Shown here: positions 1 to 9,131 of the stretch, piece after piece | Layout of the letters: the number at the start of each line of letters is the position of its first letter | Numbering within the stretch: position 1 is the first letter of the stretch | Source of the DNA: Pleurotus ostreatus/Saccharomyces cerevisiae fusant | Taxonomy: Eukaryota > Opisthokonta | Direction of reading: 5' to 3' | Assembly (NCBI GenBank): GCA_024196135.1 | Contig: JAMQCK010000872.1 | Span: 1-14,623, forward strand | DNA: 14,623 bases | Made by a program: the position numbers and the translations under genes | The notes under the pieces: model-generated | Databases searched by the model: none | The model's input: only the letters and a program-made list of their open reading frames with translations | What the model was told of the DNA's origin: nothing

Positions 1-862
1 AGGCGCCAACGTAGCGCAATACGCACACTTCATATCTCTGCATCGCTCTCACAGGCGCGGCATTGCGCGGGATATCGCCGTGAAGGGGGAGATGAGGACG
101 AGGGCGTCGGGCTGATCACGTTTGGCTGCCAAGTTGATCAGAGATAATCTCACAGAGGACGATCTTCTGCGATAATCGCTCACTGCTGCTGAGGCGCCTG
201 CACCGTCGCACGTACACGAGACACCATGGTTCCCACCACGACCTCCTGGGCACACAAATCCATCTGATAACGACGCCTCGACGTCAAGCGTAGGAGACGC
301 GTTTCCACAACCATCACACTTTGGCCTCTTCTGTGAACGTGCCTTTTCTCGTCTCCACCGTGCTCTCAGGCTCAGATCTAGGAAGAAAGAGGACGAGGGG
401 GTGAATCAGGCGCCACTGACGGGCTTCCGCATCGGGTCAACGTTGTGGGTGTCCACAAATTTCCTGTTTGGGCAACGCGGCTGAGGCGTTTTCCACGCTG
501 CTCAACTATGTGCGAGGCCGTTCCTAGTACGTCCTCCGGCGCCTTTCAGGTCCTTCATAGCGGGTTCATGGCGCTGTATGCGTGCGCACCGTGCGGGCAA
601 GCGCTCACGCGACCGGCGATACTCACGGTCCAATGACGCTGGGCGCCACTGTAACGCGGCCGAAACGGCCCGAAGAACTCGGAAGACGCCGGAGCGCCCT
701 AATCATTTCAGGAAAGGCGGGGTCGTCGGGATTACCCCTTGGCTCCTGGACTCATATCGTCCTGCGTCCAGACGTACCGCCTGGAACGCCGCCACCAACG
801 GTCTCGCCAGCCCCCCGACATATACGCGCACCACCCCGAGCGCGCCCGAGCCCACGAACAAC
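1..862. other. Left flank, no supported gene
   Basis: No gene can be supported here. The open frames are short and have no recognisable motif. One minus-strand frame (49-255) ends in a stretch, LVLISPFTAIS, that loosely resembles an alpha/beta-hydrolase strand. No GxSxG nucleophile elbow precedes it, so it is treated only as a weak observation. The right-hand end must contain the promoter and 5' leader of the gene starting at 863. The only TATA-like string seen there is CATATAC near 819-825, which is weak. Confidence 0.5.
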
Positions 863-2044
863 ATGAAGAGCTGCCTCAAGCTGCCCACTCCCCTCCCGAG
901 CCCGACCCCTAGTGGGCGGAGCACCCCGAAAAAATGCGTCGCATTCTGCGAGGACTCAGACGTCGAGGTACACGACGCGGACGACTGGGACCGCACGCCT
1001 ATGCAGCCCTCGAAGAAGCTATCGTACCAGTGAGTGTCGAGTCAGTCGGGCGATCATTACATTTCACTGAGCACGCGACCACATCCCACCAGGGAGATAA
1101 TTGAGCTCAAGGAGATAACAAGAGGCCTCCCACTGGCGGACCAGCCGTCGTGCTTCGTGACGGGCAGGCCGTCGCAGAGACGCCTCTCCGCCGTCCCCAT
1201 TACACTCCTACCGCTCCTGCCGGAATCCAACATGACCCCGGCCTCAACCTACCCGCCCGTTGACACATCCCACACCCCATCCATCCCCCTCTCGCCCCCT
1301 ACGTCCCCACAAAGAGCACAGCACAAGAGCTTCTCTTTCATCCCCCTACTCGACGCGGCGAAACCCGACACCACCCATACTACGCCCCCTCACAGTCCGG
1401 CCCTCTCTGCCCTCTCGGACTTTGACATGGACCCCCCGACGCCCGCCCTCACCAACGCGTCGCTGGAGAGCAGCCCGCGGTCGTTCCCCCCTTCCTCGCC
1501 TCCTGAGGCTTCTCCCTTCATCCTCCTCCCCCCATCCCGGAGACGGTTTTCAGGGGGGTCGTGTGCCGACGTGCCATCTCTAAATCTGGAGGACGACGTC
1601 GTGCCGGACGCCCCAGAATACACCAAAGACCCGCGTTCTCGCCCCCTTCTCTTCGCTGGCACGTCGGAGTCGCACGCGCACCAGCCCGCCGACGCGCCGT
1701 CGAAACCGAAACCTCGGAGGAAGAAGGTCATGTACATTAATGACATGGAGATAGAGCTGGACGAATCGGATGAGGAGGAGGAGCCGCCAACGCCCCTCCC
1801 GACGCAGGTCCCGCACTTCACCGAGCCCGTCGAGACCGACGAGCCGCCAAATCCGGACCGTGTGGAGAAGACCGAGGAATCACCATGTCCCTCCCCGCCC
1901 ACGCCCTCCGACACGTCAAATCGGCCGCCCTCTCCCCCATCCCTGTACGCGCCGATCCGCTTCCAGAGCCGTGCAAATCGAGAGCGCGAGGCGGCGGGCG
2001 GGCTGAAGGCGCCATCCTGGAACCCCGTGATGGTGTCCTCCTAA
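863..2044 (+). CDS. Proline/serine-rich conserved hypothetical protein, candidate PP1-binding
   Basis: Two exons, 863-1029 and 1093-2044, encode 372 residues. The 63-base intron has a GTGAGT donor, a CTGA branch-like site and a CCACCAG acceptor. Splicing joins codon 56 (Gln) and keeps the frame, whereas reading through meets a stop at 1031. The ATG has A at -3. The N-terminus (residues 1-80) looks conserved: SCLK at 3-6, KCVAF at 24-28, a VHDADDWDRTP block, then LSYQEIIELKEI across the splice. The rest is Ser/Thr/Pro-rich with many SP/TP sites. It has a basic-acidic patch near the middle (KPRRKKVMYINDMEIELDES followed by an acidic run). I see no signal peptide, membrane segment or catalytic domain. 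I recognise the general type as an unnamed Agaricomycete protein. Its function is unknown. PP1 docking is inference from the SILK-like and RVxF-like motifs. Confidence 0.82.
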
Positions 2045-3086
2045 AGGCCGCCTTCCGTCTCATCCGAAGCTGCCTCGGTCACTGTACGGTCTCTCTATCC
2101 CCCTCCTCGCATCGATCCCCGTGCCCATCTTATCCTCTACTCTACCACGCACACTACAGCATCGCATCGTCCTCATCATTACCGGGGTGTCACATTGTCC
2201 CCATCATCTCTGGAGTGTCCGCATCATACCCGCCACCACATACGGCACGCACCCGCCATACACACGGCCCACACTCGACCACCACACAGACAGACTGCTG
2301 CTGCCATCCATAACACGAGTCATCATTCTCCCACTCGTCATCATTTCCCTCTACTCGTCATTATCCCTCTGCTCTACCGAGTCATTATTTCGCTCTACCA
2401 CCGAGCCATTATTGCCATTCATCGAGGCTGCATAATTATATTTTCCTTCTTATTCTCTGTATCATCCTATTATACGGGCTGGTTGGTTATTTACGCACGC
2501 TCCCGGTCCCACCTTGACTGTCGTTGCTCCGTTAGACGCATGAGAGATCGCATCCCACTGACATTGGTCGCATATATCGTGACTGGTCGCATATCTGGTC
2601 AAACCATCCTCCTGGGATAGGTGACCAAGTCCGTACGCACTCGCATTCTCTGCACTCGACTAGACATAGACTTTCGGTAATAGACTTGTGCTGTTGTCTC
2701 TTCATTTGGATGTGTGGATCACGCGAGAGAGTCTGAGAGGAAGGTGGGCCAGGGAAAGGAGGAAGGAGGGAGGTGGTCCGCGAGATGACTGTCAAGTCTA
2801 TTGTTACCGTTCGGGAAATAGTTGACACGTGGTAGCGAGTTATTGCCTTCGAGGAGCATTATTATCGAGTCCACCATGTGCACGCTCAGTTGAGATAGCA
2901 AAACTGCGCTTGAGAAAGACAGCAAGGTCAGCGTGGCGATAGGCCATATTCTCATCGTTCGTTACGTGGTATGAGACGCCCTCGTATGCACTCAGAGCGT
3001 CACAATCGGTTTGCGTTCGGATACAAGTACATAGCAGCAGACCTATCTTGATAGCAAACAAACGAAACACTCCCCCTAGTAGTCTC
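2045..3086. other. Convergent intergenic region (3' flanks)
   Basis: This stretch lies between the stops of two converging genes and should hold both 3' untranslated regions. The overlapping open frames are short and unrecognisable. The plus strand is pyrimidine-rich from about 2090 to 2430. It contains a degenerate tandem repeat (2316-2422) and a pair of TGGTCGCATAT direct repeats (2565 and 2584). I see no RNA gene or clear terminator. Confidence 0.6.
2316..2422 (+). repeat. Degenerate 20-24 base tandem repeat
   Basis: Five imperfect units begin at about 2316, 2336, 2356, 2378 and 2402. Each opens with CG, an optional AG, then YCATYATT. The first four continue with a pyrimidine-rich tail such as CCCTCTACT; the tail of the fifth is more diverged. 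Unit lengths are roughly 20, 20, 22, 24 and 21 bases. The array lies about 270 bases after the stop of the plus-strand gene, so it is probably transcribed as part of its 3' region. No function is evident. Confidence 0.6.
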
Positions 3087-5314
3087 CTAGTAGTGCGGCC
3101 CCTTGTTGAAAATTCCCAGCTCAAACAGCTCCATCGCCTGCGTCTCCTGCGCCACCGGATACTCCTCCACCTTCCGCGCGCGCCCAAAGTCGATCAGCCT
3201 GAAGCTGCTCTTCAGCGGCACGTTCGTGATGCGCATGAGCGGCCAGTCGCTCAGCGGGCCCGCCTGCACGAGCACGTTGCGCGCGGCGATCGAGTTCTGC
3301 ACCCAGCCGGCGGAGGAGAGGAGGAGGAAGAGGGCGGCGGCTTCTTGCTTGTCGTCTATGGAGAGCTTCTCGGGCTCGATGGGGACGCCGCAGTACTCGA
3401 GGAGGAGGATGGGGCTGAGGTACTCGGGCGGAGGGGGGCGGGAGGGGATGGCACGCGTGGGGACGGTGGTGATGGGCGAGTCGTCGACAGAAGAATCGTC
3501 AGCAGAGTCGTCCTGTGTGAGGGTGGCTTCGCTCGAGTTGTGGGTGTCTTCGCTCGAGTGGTTGGCTTCGTTGGTATTGTCAACGGCGGGTTCGGGAGAG
3601 TAAGGCAGCTTGGGGTCTTCTGCAGTCGGGGAGTACCCGGGGACAGAGCGCGCCTCGGGGCTCTCGGGCACGTAGTAGCCGTAGAAGTTGGGAACGAGCG
3701 CACCGCAGGGCGTGGGGTCCAGCAAGGGCTTGACGACGTTGTAACCGCTCCAGTGCTGGCAAAGAAGTCAGCGACATGTCGCCCATCTCAAAAGGCATTG
3801 ACTCACCTGGAAGAACCAATACGGGAACTGCTGATAGTTAGCGGCCTCGTGCGGAAGGTGGTCGTCGTTCTGGCGCGACAACTTCGCGCAAACACGCACG
3901 CGCGCCGTCTTCGGCGCCTCGCCGCCAAAGTCAGCATCCGCCTGTTCCTTCAAGTGCTCACAAGGACTATCGCGCCCGGCGATGTTCTGCGCCCTCACCG
4001 GCAAGTCCTCGATGTAGACAGAGGAATAGTCGGGCGGCAAGCCCTCCGGTGCAGGCGGGATCTCGGCGGGCTTGTCGAACAAAGTGCCCGCCTCGCGACG
4101 TCGAGCGATCTCGACCGAGGCATCTCGCGCGATGCACTCTTCGCAGTGAGCGTCTTCGCGGCCACAGAGGATCCAGCGAGGGAGCTCCCAGTCGACGTTG
4201 TATACCACAGAGTGGTTGCCCGCGCCGCAAAGGTCCTCGGCGCGGATGTAAACGTGGGCCTCCTCGACGGATGACGGCGGCGGGGGAAGAGGAGGTCTCT
4301 TGATGTAGACGGCGAAAGGCGGGGACTTTGTTTTCGGATCCTCCCTCTTCTCACCGCCGACAAGCTCTAGAAGTCCGGGACCGAAGATGACCCACCCGGG
4401 CTCAGAGATATCCAAGGCAGCTTCCTTGCGCGCCTCTTCAAGATCTTCCTCGCGTTTGCGCTTGCCGGCCTCGGACAAATGGAGTCGGTAAACGTGAGTG
4501 ACGTCGAGCTTCTCGTTCTGAGTGCCCTCGCCTTCTTTGCCCGCTTCGTCCTCGTTGCGGCTCTCCTTGTAACGAACCGAACCAACCGAAAGAGCATTGG
4601 AAGGGTCATGCACGATTAGCTTCTCCGGCAAGAGATTGTACGGAATGCGAACTTGCAGCGTGGGCTGAGGCCGGCCTTTCACAAGCCAGCCCGTGCGACG
4701 CTGCATGTCCCTCTCCCTATCCCAGATCAGCCGCCCCACATCGCAAGGCATGACCTGGTACGGCATCTTCTCCTCCTCCGCCCACTTGAGCTCGGGGCCC
4801 GCGTAAGTCTCGTTGTGCGCGCGCATCCACGACGCGAGCTTGCTGCTCGTCGAGATCATGGAGTAGCCCTCCATACCGGGGAGCGGCTCAGTGCGGAAGA
4901 AGTCGTAGAGCGTCGACGCCCAGAGCTGGTACCCGTTCGGCGTCATCTTCCAGTCCTTGGAGTCGGTCCTGTCTTTACGCATGACCTCTCCCTTGGGATC
5001 GCGCGGCCAGTGGCGGAAGACGACGCGCGTCTTGCCCGGTGGCAGGTCCTTAAGGACGTGCGCAGGCGGCATGTGGACATCGGGAGGACCTCTACGGGGT
5101 TGTCATGAGCGAGGAGACACGAGAATAACGGACACACGCACTTGGCCGGATCGTAGTGGTAGATAGTCTTGCCATCTTCTGTCTTCTCTACTTTGATCGG
5201 GTCGGGTTCAGACTGCTGCACCTGCTCTATCAGCGCCTTCTTCTGCTTCTGCTGCTCCTCCACGCTAATCGTTTGCCGACCCTTGTCAGAGTTGAGGAAG
5301 CCACGTTTGAACAT
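3087..5314 (-). CDS. Basidiomycete protein kinase-like protein, probable pseudokinase
   Basis: Three exons (5314-5142, 5091-3807, 3755-3087) encode 708 residues. The introns are 50 bases (GTGCGT, acceptor CGTAG) and 51 bases (GTGAGT, acceptor GCCAG). The start is the first ATG downstream of a TATA box at 5486-5492. The N-terminal 340 residues carry no motif I can name. The kinase-like part has a nucleotide-loop-like GAGNHSVVY (347-355), a beta3-like VCAKL with Lys461, an alphaC-like HEAANYQQFP with Glu473, a hinge-like LLLEYCG (603-609) and a DFG (675-677). A Ser/Asp-rich low-complexity insert lies near 545-590. The catalytic loop reads GWVQNSIAARN (636-646), so the HRD histidine and aspartate are missing. 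The protein ends 31 residues after DFG with no APE motif or C-lobe helices. That short ending is, as I recall, usual for this basidiomycete family. Substrate and pathway are unknown. It may be a pseudokinase or scaffold. Confidence 0.82.
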
Positions 5315-5760
5315 GTCGAACGATGGTTGCACGAACACTGTGACAGTTGTTTAGTCGAGGCTGCGCTTCAGCTGATGAATGAACTCGCAAGTTGAGGCAG
5401 CTCGTCGTTCGTGATGCTCAGTTGGGTGGCAGGGAGATGATGGTGCTGTCCAAGACGCGGCGCCTATCGATCAGTCGAAGTCGCGTCTTATATGTGGTCG
5501 CATAGCTACACGCGCGTCATTAAGTTCGCGCTAAGGCCGATCGAAGCAATGGCCATGCTATGACCACGCGGTATGTCAATGGCCAAACACGCACCGACCA
5601 AATCACTCCATTGTTCGACCACAAAGGCAAGAGAGGAGCAGACGGATCTGATAATGTGATGACCCTCGACTATATGCTAAGTGTACATTTTGCTTTCGAT
5701 CCTGAAAGGGCAATGAGCGCCTGGACGGTATGCGATCACGGAGAAGACGCACCTTTCAAC
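5315..5760. other. Intergenic: kinase-like gene promoter and HEM13 3' flank
   Basis: This gap lies between two minus-strand genes and contains no recognisable coding frame. The left part holds the promoter and leader of the kinase-like gene. A possible 3' splice site (CTAAACAACTGTCACAG on the minus strand) ends at about 5340, so a 5'-untranslated exon is possible. No ATG exists between the TATA box and 5314. The right part is the 3' flank of HEM13. Confidence 0.6.
5486..5492 (-). promoter_or_regulatory. TATA box of the kinase-like gene
   Basis: The minus strand reads CATATAAGACG here, with TATAAGA as the core. It lies about 170 bases upstream of the chosen ATG. No other ATG intervenes after the expected transcription start, which supports that start codon. 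TGGTCGCATA abuts it on the plus strand. Confidence 0.5.
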
Positions 5761-6846
5761 CTATGCCCATTCCCGAACGTGCTTCACTGCGTGCATCAAC
5801 TTGCCCTCCTCCGTGCCCTCGCCGCCGAGGTCGGTCATGTACTCCCATCGTACCGTCTCGGGCAGCGACATCAGGATGCTCTCCACGCGCGGCTCGGGCG
5901 CCATCAGCCCAAACTTCGTCCCGCGGTCGTACATTAGGTTGAACTCGACGTAGCGTCCGCGGCGCACGAGCTGCCAGCGGCGTTGCAGGGGGGTCGATGG
6001 TGTCTTGTACCGACGCTCGAGAATGGGGAGGTAGGATGGGACGAAGGACTTGCCCGCAGACTGCAGGAATTGGAAGCATTCCTCCTGAGAGTAGGGGCGG
6101 AGTTGCGTGTCGCCCTCCTTGTCCTTCGGAATAGGGATTTTGAGATGGCTGCCGCTGTTGAGATCGTCGAAGAAGATGCCGCCGACGCCTCGCGCCTCGC
6201 CACGGTGCGGGAGGTAGAAGTACTCGTCGCACCACTTCTTGAACGCAGGGTAGAGTGCCGACCCGTGCGGCTCGACCGCCGCCTTCACCGTCTTGTGAAA
6301 GTGTACCGCGTCCTCCTCGTATAGGTAGTACGGCGTCAGGTCGGACCCGCCCCCGAACCACCACGCGATCACCTTCCCCGGCTCGCTCGAGCCCTCCGCG
6401 GGCGCCTCGCAGATCTCGAAGTAGCGGTAGTTCGCGTGCGTCGTCGGCGCGTGCGGGTTGCGCGGGTGGATGACGAGCGAGATGCCCGCGGCGAAGAAGG
6501 GGAGCCCGCCGGGGAGGTCCTCGGGGAGCGGCATCGACTGGTGGTCGCCGCGCATCTGGCGGATCGCGGGCCCCGGGAGCGTGCCGTGCACGACGGACAC
6601 GTTCACGCCCGCCTTCTCGAGGACGGGGAGCTGTGTACCGGGCGCAAGCGTCGCGGGGTCGAGCTCGGGGGTCGCGAAGACGCACGAGCGGCCGCTGCCG
6701 CCCTGCGCGCGCACCCAGGAGTCGCGCTTGAAGGGAGGGGAGTTGGGGTCCAGCTTCTCGAACGCGCCGACGATCTCGTCCTGGAGCGCGGTCACAAACT
6801 CGGCGACGCGCTCGCGCATGGGTCGGGAAGCAGTATCAGCGGACAT
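5761..6846 (-). CDS. HEM13: Coproporphyrinogen III oxidase (oxygen-dependent)
   Basis: A single exon encodes 361 residues. This enzyme of heme synthesis oxidatively decarboxylates coproporphyrinogen III to protoporphyrinogen IX using O2, without a metal or cofactor; it acts as a homodimer. Family blocks run the whole length: FKRDSWVRAQGG near 39-50, KAGVNVSVVHG near 78-88, NPHAPTTHANYRYFE (130-144), WWFGGGSDLTPYY (162-174), GGIFFDDL (222-229) and YVEFNLMYDRGTKFGL (299-314). The frame is open five codons further upstream, but only through a TTG, so the ATG at 6846 is taken as the start. There is no obvious mitochondrial presequence, which fits the cytosolic fungal form. About 25 residues after GGIFFDDL (230-254) are an insertion compared with the yeast and human enzymes as I remember them. 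No GT donor is present there, so it is not an unspliced intron. Confidence 0.97.
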   Translation of the reverse strand: MSADTASRPMRERVAEFVTALQDEIVGAFEKLDPNSPPFKRDSWVRAQGGSGRSCVFATPELDPATLAPGTQLPVLEKAGVNVSVVHGTLPGPAIRQMRGDHQSMPLPEDLPGGLPFFAAGISLVIHPRNPHAPTTHANYRYFEICEAPAEGSSEPGKVIAWWFGGGSDLTPYYLYEEDAVHFHKTVKAAVEPHGSALYPAFKKWCDEYFYLPHRGEARGVGGIFFDDLNSGSHLKIPIPKDKEGDTQLRPYSQEECFQFLQSAGKSFVPSYLPILERRYKTPSTPLQRRWQLVRRGRYVEFNLMYDRGTKFGLMAPEPRVESILMSLPETVRWEYMTDLGGEGTEEGKLMHAVKHVREWA

Positions 6847-7180
6847 GGCGGTGGGGGACAAGGCGGGGAGTGCTGATCATCGCGGGTTAGCCGACGTGTC
6901 TTTATATTGGCAATGGCGTCGCGGGCGCGGGCGAGCCGCCTTCGAGATCCAGACGCGCATGGTCTGAAGCAACAAGTCCAGCCAGATCGGTCCGCGTCTC
7001 GATCCATCAAGGACGTGTCGAATAGACGCTCGTGCAATTGTCGTGTATGTCGTAAAATTGATGGTAGAAATACATGGTACAGTGGACCCACAATGGGATG
7101 GTATGACTACAGCCGGCCCTAGTTCCAGCTGGGCTTCACGGTATGCCTAGAACGGAGAAAGAAACATGGCTTTGCGACAC
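6847..7180. other. Intergenic: HEM13 promoter and aquaglyceroporin 3' flank
   Basis: This non-coding gap lies between two minus-strand genes. The left part is the HEM13 promoter, with a TATA box at 6900-6906. The right part, next to the aquaglyceroporin stop, should hold its 3' untranslated region. The open frames here are short and unrecognisable. Confidence 0.6.
6900..6910 (-). promoter_or_regulatory. CCAAT/TATA element of HEM13
   Basis: The minus strand reads CCAATATAAAG: a CCAAT pentamer runs directly into TATAAAG. The TATA core is 54-60 bases upstream of the HEM13 ATG, leaving a short leader of roughly 25 bases. HEM13 is oxygen- and heme-regulated in yeast. I found no recognisable site for such control here. 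Confidence 0.55.
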
Positions 7181-8670
7181 TCAAACGGGGCTCTTCGACT
7201 CGCTCATTCCTCTCTCGCGCCGCCGGGAGGCCTCCGTCAACTCGGGCTGGGGGTCAATCTCGTAGAAGTTGTTCCCGTATCTGACGAGGTCGTTAGCGAA
7301 CGAGCTGGTAAGACAAGGAAGGTTACTTACAGCTTCTGGCAAATGACGCTGTCCCCACCGCCCTTGTAGAGGAAGATGTCGTAGACGATCGTCGCGACTT
7401 GCGCGCCAAGGATCGTGGCGATGATAGGGCACCAAATCCAGTATTGGCTGCGCATGAGATTAGAGAACGAGCCTGGATCAACATGACTTATACGCACTTG
7501 CGGTATGAGTACACCTGTCCGCCGTACCCCACCATGGACGTGAGTAGGCGCGGCCCAAGGTCACGAGCAGGATTGACAGCGAAGCCTGCACATTGTGTTA
7601 GACGACAGCAAGCGCGTGGAGAGTAGTGAACCCACTCGTCTCCCAACCCAAAGCCGCCGTGATACCCGCCAGGAAGAAGAAAAGCGCAAACGGGATCAGG
7701 AAGGATGGCACACGATTCCTCGGGTCAAGCACCGACAGTACACCCAACATCAGCAAAGCAGTGCCGATGAACTGAGAAATGTCAGCGGCTGGCTGCAGTG
7801 AGGTATAACGGATGACGCACCTCCGAGAAGAAGCACGATACATTCGTCATGAAGTCCGCGCCGTACGTCCCGAAAAGGCCGGCGGTAGCGAGCGTGCGGA
7901 CGCCCCGCCCGCCCTCGTAGACGTCGATAGCGTGGAAGTAGTTTGCATAGAGGATGGCGGCGCCGATGAGGCCACCAAGCAGCTGGCTGATGATGTAGCC
8001 GGGGACCTTGTACCAGGGAAAGCGCCGCCAGGTGGCGAGGGCGATGGTGACCTGTGACAAAACTTAAGCGTGGGGTCAGCGAGGATGGAGGGTGGTACGC
8101 ACGGCAGGGTTGATGTGTCCGCCGCCAGATATCCACCCGCCGAAGGCAAGGGCTGAGGTAGGCGTCAGTCTTACGCCCTAGCTGAAGGACATGTAATAGA
8201 AGACGGACCGACACCCCAGGAAATCGTGACGCTGCCGAAGTCCTGCGGGACATGAGTATGTGGAAGAACATATGTGGCACCAATGCTCACGCCCTTGGGC
8301 GAGGCCGACGCGTTCGTGTTGGACGAGAGGACGGCCTGGCAGTTCACGCCGCATCCGAAGATGACCAGGATCATGACGCCAAAGAACTCAGCAGCGTACT
8401 CGTGCAGCAAAGCCCTGTCGTCGTCGATCAGAACGACGACCAGCAATGACGGTAGACGCGTCCGACGTACCGTGGCCGACTAATCCTCGTAGGCGAGTAC
8501 GTCGCATAGGTAGGGGTTATGGGCGAGGGTGGGCGGTAGTTGCTCGAGCCCACAGCAGTCGTCGGACTCCGGTAGAGGTCGCTGTTCGGCGTCGGCACGC
8601 GCTCGAGGCGGGTCTCGATATTCATCTTTTGCTGGCTCGCCATTGAGAAGGAGGATAGACTGTGAGACAT
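7181..8670 (-). CDS. Aquaglyceroporin (MIP family channel), Fps-like
   Basis: Nine exons: 8670-8471, 8414-8291, 8242-8209, 8152-8103, 8051-7821, 7771-7636, 7585-7498, 7447-7331 and 7280-7181. The eight introns are 48-56 bases and the product is 359 residues. MIP channels conduct water and small polyols through the plasma membrane. About 66 Ser/Pro/Tyr-rich cytosolic residues precede six predicted membrane segments. Half-helix motifs are HINPA (NPA at 134-136) and FAVNPARD (NPA at 263-265). The Asp after NPAR (267) is the glycerol-channel signature, and Arg266 is the selectivity-filter arginine. Trp117 matches the GlpF filter tryptophan. Oddities are Thr251 where GlpF has filter Gly191, and a Trp117-to-NPA spacing three residues shorter than in GlpF. 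A TATA box at 8691-8697 is very close to this ATG. The next in-frame ATG at 8643 (350 residues) is therefore an alternative start. Confidence 0.92.
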
Positions 8671-9131
8671 TGTGGCCTGACGACCTTCGCCCTTATATCC
8701 GTCTGCTCTGCCGTGCGGGCCAAGGGCGAGTTCAAAGCGCGCGCGCGTCACCAGGTGGGCGGAAGATCCCAGTCGCTCCTCAGAACGTGTATCGGTGCGT
8801 ATCTGGCAGATAGGAAGCACACCCGCACGTGCGTTTTGCTTCCCCGTCCCGTAAACTTTGGTCTGCTGGGGGACTCTGTACGTCCCCCCGCGGGAGCAAA
8901 CTGTGAGTTACCGTACACTCGCCGGATGTTCGCTGATCCAGGCCAGCTAGCGACTGCCGCAATCGCGCGTTTAGTGCGCAGAAGAACCTGCGCGTCGCTG
9001 GACCGCGGGCGCCGGGGGTTCAGGCTGCTCCACGCCGCAAGGCCCAGCAAAGGATACGATGGGTTCGTCAAGTGTATACGTACATGAGGAATAGGTAGCC
9101 ACCGCGGGAGCAGAAGTCCCCTCCCCATCCG
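8671..9131. other. Intergenic: aquaglyceroporin promoter and TMEM170-like 3' flank
   Basis: Open frames overlap on both strands but none shows a recognisable motif or splices into a family. The only element I can name is the TATA box at 8691-8697. The right-hand end is the 3' flank of the TMEM170-like gene. Confidence 0.55.
8691..8697 (-). promoter_or_regulatory. TATA box of the aquaglyceroporin gene
   Basis: The minus strand reads GATATAAGGGC. It ends only 20 bases before the first in-frame ATG (8670) and about 48 bases before the second (8643). Usual TATA-to-start spacing would place transcription initiation at or after the first ATG. Confidence 0.45.

Noticed and set aside
3048..4274. 408-codon plus-strand open frame
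   Set aside because: It is the antisense shadow of the kinase-like exons. Its residues are repetitive Arg/Gly/Val typical of a reversed GC-rich coding strand.
5756..6685. 309-codon minus-strand open frame inside HEM13
   Set aside because: It overlaps HEM13 in another frame, is Arg/Ala/Pro-rich, and the HEM13 frame is unmistakable.
8171..8208. Alternative downstream donor (GTCCTT) for aquaglyceroporin exon 3
   Set aside because: It is in frame but leaves a 38-base intron and inserts seven polar residues (GPSSITS) into a membrane helix.
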